64,000 bases of DNA from contig NC_091346.1 of NCBI RefSeq assembly GCF_038502225.1, positions 11,653,365 to 11,717,364 on the forward strand, in the 5' to 3' direction. Of this stretch, positions 15,316 through 25,095 are shown piece after piece. This DNA comes from Cherax quadricarinatus. Taxonomy: Eukaryota; Arthropoda; Malacostraca; Decapoda; Parastacidae. The notes beneath the pieces are model-generated. The model had not been told where the DNA came from. It saw nothing but the letters and a program-made list of their open reading frames with translations, and made no database searches. The position numbers were made by a program, and so were the translations under genes. Every line of letters starts with the position of its first letter. The first letter of the stretch is position 1.

Positions 15316-15990
15316 TGCCTCCTGCAGTCTACTACGCCTAGCGGCCTGCCTGTGCAGTCTGCTACGCCTAGCGGCCTGCCTGTGCAGTCTGCTACGCCTA
15401 GCGGCCTGCCTGTGCAGTCTGCTACGCCTAGCGGCCTGTGTGTGCAGTCTGCTATGTATCGCCGCCTGCCTCCTGCAGTCTACTACGCCTCGCCGCCTGC
15501 CTGTGCAGTCTGCTACGATTGCTGCCTGCCTCCTGCAGTCTACTACGCCTCGCCGCCTACCTGTTTCAGTCTGCTACGCCTCGCCGCCTGCCTGTGCAGT
15601 CTACTACGCCTCGCCGCCTACCTGTGCAGTCTGCTACGCCTCGCCGCCTGCCTGTGCAGTCTACTACGCCTCGCCGCCTACCTGTGCAGTCTGCTACGCC
15701 TCGCCGCCTGCCTGTGCAGTCTACTACGCCTCGCCGCCTACCTGTGCAGTCTGCTACGCCTCGCCGCCTGCCTGTGCAGTCTACTACGCCTCGCCGCCTA
15801 CCTGTGCAGTCTGCTACGCCTCGCCGCCTGCCTGTGCAGTCTACTACGCCTCGCCGCCTACCTGTGCAGTCTGTTACGCCTCGCCGCCTGCCTCTGCAGT
15901 CTATGCCGAGTGACCTGCCTGTACAGTCTGCTACTCTTAGCAGCCTGCCTGTGCCAACTGCTACGCCTAGCAGCCTGCCTGTCCAGTCTT
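15316..15990. repeat. 30-bp minisatellite with a 60-bp alternating higher-order unit
   Basis: The unit is GCCTGCCTGTGCAGTCTACT followed by ACGCCTCGCC. In the core (about 15570-15880) two variants alternate strictly, GCCTGCC...CTACTACG and GCCTACC...CTGCTACG, giving a 60-bp period. Because 30 is a multiple of 3 and the unit has no plus-strand stop, all three plus frames stay open for about 640 bp and encode ten-residue repeats such as LRLAACLCSL. I do not read these as genes: there is no codon bias and no start context, and three frames are open at once. Confidence 0.93.
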
Positions 15991-16078
15991 CTATACCTGG
16001 TGGGGAACTGAGAATGGGGCTTCTAGCCTACCGCCCAAATGGGAAATCTCGTGACATCACGGCTAGAAGGGACCCCTA

Positions 16079-16430
16079 ATAATAATAATAATAACAATAA
16101 TAATAATAATATCTTTATTTACTACAAGTACATGTACAAAGTATACAGACCATAGCTGACATCAATGACATACTACTATATAGAAGGCCGCTTGTTATGC
16201 TGAGCAAACCATACCACAGACGGGGATAGAACCCGCGATCAGAGAGTATCAAAACTTCGTGAGTTATGCTGAGCATTTCGGGCAAATTAGGTCAATTTTG
16301 TCCCAGGATGCGACCCACACCAATTCACCAACACCCAGGTACCCATTTTACTGATGGGTGAACGTAGACAATCGGTATAAGGAAACACGTCCAATGTTTC
16401 CCACCCCTTCGCCGGGAATCGAACTCAGAC
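16079..16430 (-). mobile_element. tRNA-derived SINE, body and (ATT)n tail
   Basis: Read on the minus strand this is the 3' part of a SINE. It ends in ATAAAGATATTATTATT and a long (ATT)n run (plus-strand AAT run from 16079). A tRNA B-box-like GAGTTCGATTCCCGGC lies at about 16411-16426. A second B-box-like GGTTCTATCCC is at about 16222-16232. The tRNA-like head continues at 28725, on the other side of the Gypsy-A insertion. Confidence 0.75.
16426..16430. repeat. target-site duplication of Gypsy-A, left copy (CAGAC)
   Basis: CAGAC lies directly before the LTR start TGTGAGGG. The same five bases directly follow the LTR end CTTCACA at 28725-28729. This identical 5-bp duplication fixes the outer borders of Gypsy-A. 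Confidence 0.88.
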
Positions 16431-16508
16431 TGTGAGGGAAAAGTTCAACAGATAGGAGTAGCGAGCGAGTATATGGTAACAATAGTTTGATTGCCGGCTG
16501 CTTGTTAA
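16431..16508 (+). mobile_element. Gypsy-A 5' LTR, first 78 bp (outside the inversion)
   Basis: Starts TGTGAGGGAAAAGTTCAAC and runs to GCTGCTTGTTAA. The same last 30-odd bases occur uninterrupted at 27456-27492, where they continue into GGTAGGGTAAG. Here they instead run into the 3' UTR of LINE-A at the TTAA of 16505-16508, so this is the left inversion breakpoint. Confidence 0.85.
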
Positions 16509-16836
16509 AATAATGAATCCTGTGATACTCCAATACTGAAACTATGTACTGTGCCAAAACAAAAGCATTCACATTGCTAAACTCACAAACTAGTATTTAG
16601 TCACTTAGCCATAATACCAACTTACCTCATAATTTGTAATATTTTACAATTAAGAATAAAACAAGAATAAAATAAGTCTGCCCGAAATGCCTAGCCATGC
16701 TAAGCGTTCTAGTGGTACACTCTGTAATCACAATTTTACTACATGTAAACCACACAATAACCAAATTTCTGTAAACTCAGCATTGTAATCCTTATACAGA
16801 ATAAACTTTGAATTTTGAATTTTGAATTGAATTGAA
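16509..16836 (+). mobile_element. LINE-A 3' UTR terminal part, moved by the inversion
   Basis: Matches, in opposite orientation, the LINE-A tail at 39495-39820: shared segments include GTGATACTCCAATACTG, TTTAGTCACTTAGCCATAA and CTACATGTAAACCACACAA. It ends with AATAAA and repeats of TTGAATT, the tail of this LINE family. It belongs to the LINE-A copy whose body lies at 22056-27455. Confidence 0.83.
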
Positions 16837-16879
16837 TATGCTCACTCGCTACTCCTATCTGTTGAACTTTTCCCTCACA
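16837..16879 (-). mobile_element. Gypsy-A 3' LTR, first 43 bp (inside the inversion)
   Basis: Reverse complement of the LTR start at 16431-16473, with two differences. On the minus strand it directly follows the purine tract GGTATGGGGGAG, as expected for the first bases of a 3' LTR. The LINE-A tail abuts its inner end, so LINE-A inserted at about LTR position 43. Confidence 0.85.
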
Positions 16880-16891
16880 CTCCCCCATACC
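16880..16891 (-). promoter_or_regulatory. Gypsy-A polypurine tract
   Basis: On the minus strand GGTATGGGGGAG lies immediately before the LTR start TGTGAGGG. A purine run at this place is the usual primer for plus-strand DNA synthesis in LTR retroelements. It lies only about 85 bp beyond the end of the RNase H frame, leaving no room for an integrase after RNase H. Confidence 0.75.
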
Positions 16892-16974
16892 AAGACTTAT
16901 ACTCAAGGAGTATAAGAAGAATAGGCGAGGAAAAAGTTCTAAAATGTAGAGGTCGCGTAAGGCAACAAATCTTC

Positions 16975-17512
16975 TACTGACTGTCATGACTTAACCAGTC
17001 AGAGAAATAATTGGGTGAACCATTGATATACACAATATGGAACTTAAAAGCTTGGAGAGCCAATGTCCACCTCAAGAGGCGACTGTTGGTTCCCTTGAAA
17101 GTTTCTAGGTATATCAAAGGTTTGTAATCCATCTCTAAAATGAATTCTTTTCCCTGTAAATAAAATTTAAGTTTGGAGATACCCCACACAAGAGCCAAAC
17201 ATTCCTTTTCTATGGTGGAGTATCTCGTTTCTGCAGGAAGGAGTTTCTAGCTTAGGAAGCATACAGGGGAGTACCATCATGGTATTGTAGTAACACCGCA
17301 CCTAAGCCAATATTGGAGGCATCAGTTCTTAAACAAAATGTTTTATTAATATCTGGAATCTTAAGTATAGGATCTTTCGAAAAGATACTTTTAATCTCAT
17401 TAAACTTTTCTCGAGCTACGTCGGAAAGTTCAAGAGGTTCCTTCACAGACTTTTTAAAGGAAGTCAGATAAGATGCCTGTAAGATCAGTAAGGTTCGGGA
17501 TAAACTGTACAT
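16975..17512 (-). pseudogene. Gypsy-A RNase H (broken)
   Basis: The ribonuclease H part of the gypsy polyprotein, which would remove template RNA during reverse transcription. The connection region and first catalytic Asp are seen in [18 protein letters not shown] (about 17300-17350). After a frame change come FILEMDYKPLIYLE and RLLRWTLALQAFKFHIVYI (about 17020-17150), and the frame ends at WLSHDSQ. The end is close to the usual DxLSR motif but altered (FSDWLSH). RNase H directly follows RT and is followed directly by the purine tract, so it is the last domain of this pol. At least one frameshift separates its halves. Confidence 0.82.
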
Positions 17513-18240
17513 AAAAATTTACAGAACCAAGAAAGCTACGCATGAGTTTCTTGGTTTTGGGGAATTTAAGTTCTAATAAAGCTTTGATCTTACTTGGGAG
17601 AGGCTCCAAAGAGTTATTAGAAAGGATCAGTCCGAGATATCTAATCTTGTTATACCCATGGAAGCATTTCTTTGGCTTGGCAGTGAGGCCATGTGAGCAT
17701 AACCTACGTAAAACTGATGTTAATGTTTGGATATGCTTGCCCCACGTGGATGTCATTACGTAAATGTTATCAAAATAAACTGAAACATTTGGCGTATTGC
17801 CCAAGACCTTTCTCATCAGTCTCACGTAGGTAGCACTGGCAAATACCAAACCGAAGGGCATAGTTCTATACTGCATCAGTCCTTGGTGGGTAGGAAAAGC
17901 GGTGTACTGCTTAGAAGAAGGATCTAACATTACTTGATGATATGCCTGCCCAATATCAATCTCTGAAAAGAAGGAAGAGTCATAAAGTTTGTGTAGATCG
18001 CTATCTATTAAGGGCATAGGCTCAGCATCCCACCGAGTTATAGCATTAAGGCCTCTGAAGTCAATAGCAAGTCTATATGAAATATCCTCCTTCTTAACCA
18101 TGACCACTGGTGAGCAATATGCAGATACTGAAGGTTCAATGATCCTTAGTTTTAATAATTTGTCTACCTCTCCGTCAAATGCATCCCTAAGGTGAACTGG
18201 AACTGGGTATAATTTCCGTTTGATAGGATTGTCCTTAAAA
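17454..18240 (-). pseudogene. Gypsy-A reverse transcriptase (mutated)
   Basis: A Ty3/gypsy reverse transcriptase. Recognisable in order: LRIIEPSVSAYCSPVV, YRLAIDFRGLNAIT, the palm motif FFSEIDIGQAYHQV, YRTMPFGLVFASATY, and the catalytic box, which reads YFDNIYVM where YxDD is expected. Asn for the second Asp should abolish activity. The thumb follows (YLGLILSN, then [19 protein letters not shown]). The first 60 residues or so lie upstream of 18107 in the same frame. It overlaps the end of the integrase frame at 18164-18240 because the integrase C-terminus is deleted right at the junction. The family assignment rests on the LAIDFRGLN and MPFGL motifs typical of gypsy elements. Confidence 0.87.
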
Positions 18241-18840
18241 TGGACTTGAGAACCGAATGCTGGCGCTCAGTCCTCCCATTACAGCTGGGATGATATTTTG
18301 TTGCGAAGAGAGGCTTCACTCCCAGAAGTTGGTAGAGATGTTGCATTAAGTCAGATGTGAATCGTGTCCCACTGTTAGACAAAATCTCTCTAGAGATGCC
18401 AACTCTGGAGAAGATGGACAAAAGGGCTTCAGCCACCTCTGTAGTAGTTATGGACTTCAAGGGTACAGCTTCAGGGAAACTCGATGCATAATCAACTAAT
18501 GTTAATATATATCTATGTCCCCCAGATGAAAGTGGTGATAAAGGACCAACGATGTCAATAGCTACTCTTTCAAACGGTACCGTAAAGATTGGCATTTTGA
18601 CCATAGGTACTCGCCTGGTACCTCGGGAGGATGACAGTTGGCAAACTTTACACGATCTACAATAGGTAATGATATCTGAGGACATTTTGGGCCAAAAAAT
18701 AGGTTTCCCTAATTTTATCTAAGGTTTTTACGATGTGAGAAATGTCCGGCCACTGGTGGGTCATGAGCCATTTTAAGAACAGTCTCTCTGCATTGACTTG
18801 GAACAACTAAGATGGAATAGTCTATCTCATGTGAATTTAA
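18241..18840 (-). pseudogene. Gypsy-A integrase, truncated, upstream of RT
   Basis: A gypsy-type integrase. The zinc-binding HHCC region is visible across one frameshift: HDPPVAGHFSHRKTLDKI, then YCRSCKVCQ (about 18640-18780). The catalytic core begins at VAIDIVGPL (first Asp), the second Asp has become Asn in LSNSGTRFTSD, and Glu is present in NGRTERQHSVLK. The sequence stops about 15 residues after the Glu and joins the RT start near 18240, so the C-terminal domain is missing. Its place between protease and RT is the Gmr1-like order, not the usual gypsy order, in which integrase comes last. Two lesions (D to N, C-terminal deletion) make it inactive. Confidence 0.85.
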
Positions 18841-18849
18841 TTTGAATAC

Positions 18850-19660
18850 TTATTTATACAAGATACCTTTCATATATTCAAATTTATATGAAAAGTTTTT
18901 CCTTTGGATAACTTGATTTTGTCTAGCTGCATTATGGCAATTCTGAAGAGAAGGGCAATTACGTTGTAAATTGACAAAGGAGTCCTTCGATATATCTAAA
19001 GGCTTAAAGTCAGGGAAAATCAAAGGATGGACAGTAGGAGAACCCTGGGCTTTGGTCTGAGCCCTAGTCAAGACATTTATAGTATCGGAGGTGATATCCG
19101 CACTTTCATCTAACAAGTGAACCGGTGATTCTACTATCTCACTTTCGAGAGTAGTATCACTGGTTTCTAACCCCACATGAATATTCCGAGACATTGCCTC
19201 ATCTGAACTTTCGAGGGGCTTCTCTGACTCTACAGGAAGAGGATCTGAAAAGCTTATGTCTATCTTTGGTGCTGACAGGTCAAGCTCAGAAGGAAGAATG
19301 ACACCTTTTACATTACCTATTAGTACGGAGCAAGAAGTGATGGGAGCTAGTACGGCTTCAGACCAACCTGTGAACCATTTAGACCTAATGTAACAACGGA
19401 TGGTAGGCAAAGTGTCCGTACGGCCCAAGTAGTCTGAAAGTATAGCAGAGGAATGAGTTTCTTTAAGGTTAGGGAACAGCTTATCAGAAATGACTATACA
19501 TGTGCATCCAGTGTCTCGTAAAATGGTAGATACATTAAGTCCATTAACTGTTCCTGAACAGAAGGGTGCTTGATCATTACAGTCTTTAAAACATCTTCCA
19601 ACTTTTTGGACCTTCTTAGAAGGACAATCGGGACGTTTGTCCCTTAACACCACATAAATG
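18850..19660 (-). pseudogene. Gypsy-A protease and linker
   Basis: An aspartic protease of retroelement type, then a linker of about 130 residues. The active-site triad is seen as LRDTGCTCIVIS (about 19495-19535) and the second hydrophobic motif as CSVLIGNVKGV (about 19310-19345). Further down, FVNLQRNCPSLQNC (about 18950-18990) resembles the segment that precedes gypsy integrases. The frame begins within a damaged CCHC zinc knuckle (CHLCGVKG then KRPDC, near 19610-19665, two bases short between the halves), so the listed start is not a true start. In the intact element, gag would run into this frame. Confidence 0.8.
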
Positions 19661-20818
19661 ACAAACAGGAATAAAAGAAGTTAGTTTGTTTTCCACAAGA
19701 GGCTTTGATTTCTTAAGATCTGGTGAACCCTTGCCCTTAGGGTTCGATCCCTTTAGGTCTTTATAGAAATTGTGAGCCTCAGCATACAAGCAGCAGCCTC
19801 AGCAACTTCCTCAGCTTTAATCATGTTACGTTCTCTAATGAATGTTCGTATCTGGTGAGGAAGAGCTGTCAGGAACTGGTCAGCAACCATGAAGTCTCTA
19901 AGAGATTCATAACTGTGATCAATTCCTGAACTCTCTATCCAAAAGTCGAACAAACGAAAGAGTGTCACCTGTAACTGCTGAAAGTTCTGGCCAGGCTGTA
20001 AGGTGGCATACCTGAAATCTTTCCTATAAGAATTTGTGGTTTTTTGATATGCTTTAAGGATTGCCTTCTTCAGTAGGTTATAATTACATATATCCTGCGA
20101 CAAAGTTGCATAGATATTCAAGGCTGTACCAGAAAATAACATTCCTAACCTGGTAGCCCAGGTGTCAGCAGGCCATTCACAGAGGGTAGCGGTATTTTCA
20201 AACCTGATAATGTATGAAGTTATGTCTTCACCCTCTGTGAAGGGAGGTAAATTAGGTGTTGGAATATGTGCACTGACTGCACGTTGTTCCATTACTCCTT
20301 CCTCTAATTGTTGTTGTGTAAGAGTTAACTTTTTATTCTCTAATTCAAGGTGAGATTTTTCGAGCTCTCGATCTTTTTCTCTCTCTCTTAACTCATGTTC
20401 TCTAGCTCTTTCCTCATGTTCTCTAGCTCTTTCCTCATGTTCTCTAGCTCTTTCCTCATGTTCTCTAGCTCTTTCCTCATGTTCTCTAGCTCTTTCCTCA
20501 TGTTCTCTAGCTCTTTCCTCATGTTCTCTTGCTCTTTCCTCAAGTTCTCTTAATTTAACTTGTTCCTCACGATCAAGTCTATCATGCTCCTTTTTGTCTT
20601 CTCTCTCTCTTTCTGTCTATCTTGGTTTTCTCTTTCAATTCGATCTCTCTCCTTTTTATGCTCTCTCTCTATTCTTTCTCTCTCCTTTTTCTTCTCTCTT
20701 TCTCTTTCTGTTTTTCTTCTCTCTCAATTCTTTCGTTCTCTATTCTTTCCTGGATCTTAGCACTAATGAAAGCTTCTAAATTTTTCCCAATTATTCCTAA
20801 CTTACTCTCAGTGCTCAT
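19661..20818 (-). pseudogene. Gypsy-A Gag with SCAN-like capsid segment and charged coiled coil
   Basis: The structural protein of the particle. A plausible start is the ATG at 20818 (MSTESKLGIIGKNLEAF), followed by about 150 residues very rich in Glu and Arg with tandem HEERARE heptads, strongly coiled-coil-like. At least one frameshift lies near 20680, in the AG-rich stretch. The capsid part (frame 19753-20292) includes LPPFTEGEDITSYIIRFE and WPADTWATRLGMLFSG, then YRKDFRYATLQPGQNF and DQFLTALPHQIRTFIRE. The last two resemble the SCAN domain of vertebrate zinc-finger proteins, which is known to derive from a Gmr1-like gypsy Gag. A zinc knuckle follows near 19640. Confidence 0.78.
20393..20540 (-). 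repeat. 21-bp coding repeat in Gypsy-A gag (HEERARE x7)
   Basis: Seven tandem copies of a 21-bp unit, plus-strand CTCATGTTCTCTAGCTCTTT plus C, encode HEERARE on the minus strand. Seven residues per unit is one coiled-coil heptad, so copy changes keep the frame and the helix register. Confidence 0.88.
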
Positions 20819-21391
20819 CCAAAACTGGTATTCCTCCATACTTGCAAGAATAACTTAAACTACCAGGGGGAAATGAAACGGATATATCAAAGAAAACAGA
20901 GGGTTCAATTCCTGCTCTGCTCAAACTGTAAATAAATAGGAGGGTTCGATCCCTGCTTCGATTAAACAGTATGTGTGAATGAAAACAGAGGGTTCTTTGC
21001 CGGCTCCAAGCAAACAGTAAGTAGAATGGGGCCCCTTGACCATCCAATCTTCTCACCAACAAATCAAGAGTGTCCTACGACAGTACCCTTGATATAATAA
21101 AGAGCTCAAGGAAACAACTTGTCACTGGAAAATCTCAGGTCCCTAGAGTCTATTCCTCCAAATCGTTTCAAGCTCAAAAAATAAAGGCGACAGAATTAAC
21201 TAGTATATCCTGCCTGACTTGACTTACAATAAATTGAGACTATATCAATCAACAAATCTTTTAAATACCTGTACTGTAGTCCTACCATAGAGAATGATTA
21301 CTCATGGCTGGTGGTAACCGTCTGTGGTATGCAGCGTTGAAGTTTCAATGATAGATTCGATATGGAGTTGAATCTTGATTCAGTAGAGTTG
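20819..21391 (-). other. Gypsy-A leader between primer site and gag
   Basis: About 570 bp of untranslated leader. Open frames on either strand are short. Phrases such as GGTTCGATCCCTGC (rc near 20900-20960) repeat loosely (AGGGTTCAATTCCTGC, AGGGTTCGATCCCTGC, AGGGTTCTTTGCCGGC), a weak three-copy repeat of about 65 bp. I see no gene in it. Confidence 0.5.
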
Positions 21392-21409
21392 ATCCTGGCA
21401 AGGTCGCCA
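21392..21409 (-). promoter_or_regulatory. Gypsy-A primer binding site candidate
   Basis: Read on the minus strand, the LTR end CTTCACA is followed after two bases by TGGCGACCTTGCCAGGAT. The TGG pairs with the CCA of a tRNA 3' end. Which tRNA this is was not determined. Confidence 0.6.
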
Positions 21410-21411
21410 CA

Positions 21412-22055
21412 TGTGAAGGCTTACTCAGCCCTGTAACAACTTCAGACAGTATTACCAAGGCTGGCTCCTCCTCAGGAAAATTAATGAATAGAAAAAGAAA
21501 TAATAATTCACGAAGATAAACACTTTATTATTTATTAATGCAAAGATAAAACAGTGAAACATGAAGGTGCATCCTATTTGAATGAAAAATGAAATGAAAA
21601 AATGACATTTGAATTCAACGCTAATATGTACAGTTATACTGGGGTGTCTGGTGGAGGTTGACACTGTCTTGTAGAAATTGTAGCTGTTGCTGTTGATGTG
21701 GGGGGTGTTGGTGACAAACCAACGGCTAGTTCTTCACAGAGTCTATAGCCTTGAATAGTCAGTCCAGATGACAGGAAAGCAGGTTCTTTACCACTACAAA
21801 GATGAGAGGTTGTTGTCTGCTGTCGCCTACAGTTAATCAGGTAGGAAGATCCAAAAAGTGACGCCTCCGGACTTTTGCAAAAGTCCTTCTCCTTCAACAC
21901 TTCTCGTTGGTTTGCAGGTGACCCGATCTGTCATTCCAAGAGTTGTGCTGGGAGCTGTGAGTCGAGTGATTACTGTTTGGCCGGAGCCCCACACATCACC
22001 TTTCGGGGTGGGGAGAGAGGCAGGGATAGCGGGAGCTAGACTTACCCTACCTTAA
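21412..22055 (-). mobile_element. Gypsy-A 5' LTR, remaining 640 bp (inverted part)
   Basis: Matches 27489-28724 in reverse complement, apart from the foldback insertion there. On the minus strand it begins TTAAGGTAGGGTAAGTCTAG and ends GCTGAGTAAGCCTTCACA, then the primer site. Its outer end, TTAA at 22052-22055, joins the LINE-A 3' UTR and is the right inversion breakpoint. Confidence 0.87.
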
Positions 22056-22453
22056 GATTGAGATTAATATTTCTGTTTATGGTCAAATGAGTGAGTGAGT
22101 GTAAGTGTGAACCACCAGGTGGTATTCGTGTAGTTAGTTGACGGGGTGTATCAGGGAGATAAGATGTTTTCTAATGGTAGTTTTGAAGGTGATGAATGTG
22201 TCTGCAGTTCTAGAGTTCTCAGGTAGGGTATTCCAGATTTTAGGGCCTTTGACATACATTGAATTTTTGTAAAGGTTTAGTCGGACACGGGGAATGACGT
22301 AGAGATGTTTGTGTCTGGTGTTATGCCTGTGGGTTCTGTCACAACTATCAAGAAAGCGTTTTAGGTCAAGGTTGATATTAGAGTTTAAGGCCCTGTAGAT
22401 GTAGATTGCACAGTAGTAAGTGTGGATATACTGAACTGGGAGTAAGTTTAGGT

Positions 22454-24108
22454 CTATGAAGAGTGGGGGGGGTGTTGCCAGGGATGGGATTTAGTGATTA
22501 TTCTTACTGCAGCTTTTTGTTGGGTTATTATTGGCTTTAGGTGTGTTGCTGCAGTTGATCCCCAAGCACAAATAGCATAGGTGAGGTATGGATAAATAAG
22601 TGAGTGGTATAGTGTGAGAAGGGCATTTTGCGGCACGTAGTATCGTATCTTGGAGAGGATCCCAACCGTTTTGGATACTTTTTTGGTTATATGCTGGATA
22701 TGGGTGCTGAAATTCAGGTTGTTGTCAAGGTATAAGCCTAGGAATTTGCCCCCATTATTTCTGGTAATTAGAGTGTTGTCAATCTTAATGTTAATTTGTG
22801 CATCTCCTGCTCTGCTACCAAACATAATATAGTAGGTTTTGTCAGTGTTAAGCGTAAGTTTATTGGCTGTCATCCAAGTCGATATTTTAATCAGCTCCTC
22901 ATTCACAATGGTGTTGAGGGTGGCAAGATTAGGGTGAGAGATGACATAAGTCGTGTCATCAGCAAAGAGAATGGGTTTCAGGTGTTGGGATACGTTTGGA
23001 AGGTCATTGATGTATATGAGGAAGAGCAGGGAACCAAGGACACTTCCCTGCGGAACTCCAGTATCAAGTGGCCGTGTTGCTGATGCTGTGTCTTTAATGG
23101 TGACGTACTGATACCTATTAGTAATGTAAGATTTGAAATAAGCAAGCGCATGGCCTCTTATACCGTAATGATCAAGTTTGTGGAGTAGGATGTCGTGGTC
23201 TACTGTGTCAAAAGCTTTTCTTAGGTCAATAAAAATTCCGAGTGGATATTCCTTATTTTCCAATGCTGTGTAAAGCAGATCTAGCATTTTTATGATTGCA
23301 TCATTAGTGCTTTTATTTTTCCTGAATCCAAATTGGCAGGGGTTGAGTATGTTTTGAGCCGTTATAAATGAATACAGTCTCCTGTGCACGAGTTTCTCAA
23401 AGATTTTGGATAGCAATGGTAAGATAGATATTGGCCTATAGTTGTTTAAGTCTGTAGGGTCACCACCCTTATGTATTGGTGTAACCCTTGCCATCTTGAG
23501 TAGTTTCGGGAAGGTGCTAGTCTCTAGTGACTTGTTAAAAAGTAATGAAATAGCATGCGAAAGGACATGGGCCGCTCGCTTGTACAGTAATGGTGGGACA
23601 TGAGACAGATTCCCCGAGTTATTTTTAAGTGACTTTATGATCTCAATGACTTCCGTGGGCTCAGTTGGTGCAAGATAGAAGGAATTAGGGAAATTCCCAT
23701 CTAGGTAGTCCCCGGCATGGGCATTGGTATGTGGGATTTTACTGGCGAGATTAGATCCTATGGTTGAGAAGAAGTCGTTTATCTTGTTAGCTGTGTCAGT
23801 GGGATGTAGTGGTGTTTCATTAGGTTTAGTTAGGACAATATTCTTGGTTTTTCTCAGTTTGTGGGTCCCTAGAATCTGAGAGAGTGTTTTCCAGGTCTTT
23901 TTATATCTCCTCTATTGTCTGTGAATCTGCTGGAGTAGTATAGTTGTTTGGCTTTCTTTATTACTTTGGTGAGAGCTGATGAATAGTGTTTAAGAATATC
24001 TTTGTGTATTAAGCCCTGTCTATATTGCTTTTCATATTGATGTTTCTTGTCAGTGGATTTCAGAATGGTGCTGGTTAGCCATGGGCAACCAATCTGTTTG
24101 TTTGTGAT
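22454..24108 (-). pseudogene. LINE-A ORF2, reverse transcriptase part
   Basis: The reverse transcriptase that would copy the LINE RNA at the nicked target. The open part (22454-23494) shows NNYRPISILPLLSKIFEKLV, CQFGFRKNKSTNDAI, the first catalytic Asp in FIDLRKAFDTVDHDIL, GVPQGSVLG, and the catalytic ILFADDTTYVIS. The thumb region follows with KFLGLYLDNNLNFSTHI. The stretch 23495-24108 upstream holds the linker and first RT motifs in shifted frames, so at least two frameshifts separate it from the endonuclease. The 3' end reads LKPIITQQKAAVRII and then goes out of frame. Confidence 0.88.
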
Positions 24109-25095
24109 CTATTTTGTTTTAATGGGACAATGTTTGTTGTATAGTCTAAGTAATTTGTTAAGAAAAATGTCTGTCCAGTCATCAATACCATTGGCCTTGG
24201 AGAATTCTGTAGGCCAATCAACAGTCTCTAGGTCAGCTGTGAACTTCCTTACTGAGGCCTCGTCATGGAGTCTAAATGAGACTTTGTTGTATTCAAGTGA
24301 TGGTTTACTAATGTTTGTCAGGAGGAAGGTAGGGTAGTGGTCTGTAGTGCTATCTGTGATTATCCCTGATTTAAGGGGGGCTAGTATATTCGTCCATATG
24401 TGGTCTATTATGGTTGCACTTGTCTCAGTGAGCCTGGTTGGTTTAGTTATTGTTGGTATGAGAAGTGTGTTGTTCATATTGTTGATGAAATCAGTTACAG
24501 GCTGATCATCTAGTAAGCCAAGGTTGATGTTGAAGTCTCCAGCTAAGAGAAGGTGGTGCTTATTCATTTGTCTGTTTGTTATTAGTGACTTCAATTTCTC
24601 ACTGAAATTTGGGATGTTTGTGTGAGGTATCCGGTAAATGGCACCGATTGTTATAGGCGTCTTAAGGTTTTTTACAGTAAAATTAGCAAAAATGTATTCC
24701 CCATATTCATCACTAAAGCAAGTGGTGCTAATACAAGATAATTGGTTAGAGTAATAGATTGCAATACCACCCCCAACTTGGTTTGGTCTGCAGTTGTGAA
24801 TTGCTGTGTATCCTGGTAGAGGGTAGATATCTATTGTGTCCTGCTTAAGCCAGGTCTCAGTAAGAATAATGCAGGAGAAGGGTGTCTTTAGTGATTCAAG
24901 GAGTGCTAGGAGGTCATCATAGTGTTTGCTTAAGGACCTGATGTTGTAGTTAAGTACTGATAGACTTTTAGCATTGTTTAGGATAGTGGTGGCTTGTGAT
25001 GCTGTGTAATAAAGGCAGTTACTTTCCAATAGGTTTTGATTGGGTGTCAGATTATGGAGGTTTAGATCAGGGTCAACGTGATCAATCATCTTCAA
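24109..25095 (-). pseudogene. LINE-A ORF2, apurinic-type endonuclease part
   Basis: The N-terminal nicking endonuclease of ORF2. Motifs: LSVLNYNIRSLSKHYDDLL (Asn of the active site), IILTETWLKQDT (catalytic Glu), GGGIAIYYSN, TIGAIYRIP, LLAGDFNINLGLLDD (Asp and Asn), and the C-terminal TTDHYPTFLL (Asp-His). All catalytic positions I can see are present. The frame starts at an ATG (MKMIDHVDPDLNLHN) that looks like the true ORF2 start and is lost after the domain at about 24109. Confidence 0.88.

Noticed and set aside
15269..16079. Three overlapping frames of about 215 codons with LRLAACLCSL-type repeats
   Set aside because: All three frames of a 30-bp minisatellite are open together; nothing distinguishes one as coding.
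16974..20818. A Ty1/copia element, because integrase precedes RT
   Set aside because: Integrase (HHCC, core motifs) and RT (LAIDFRGLN, MPFGL) are of Ty3/gypsy type; the Gmr1-like gypsy lineage is known to share the copia-like order.
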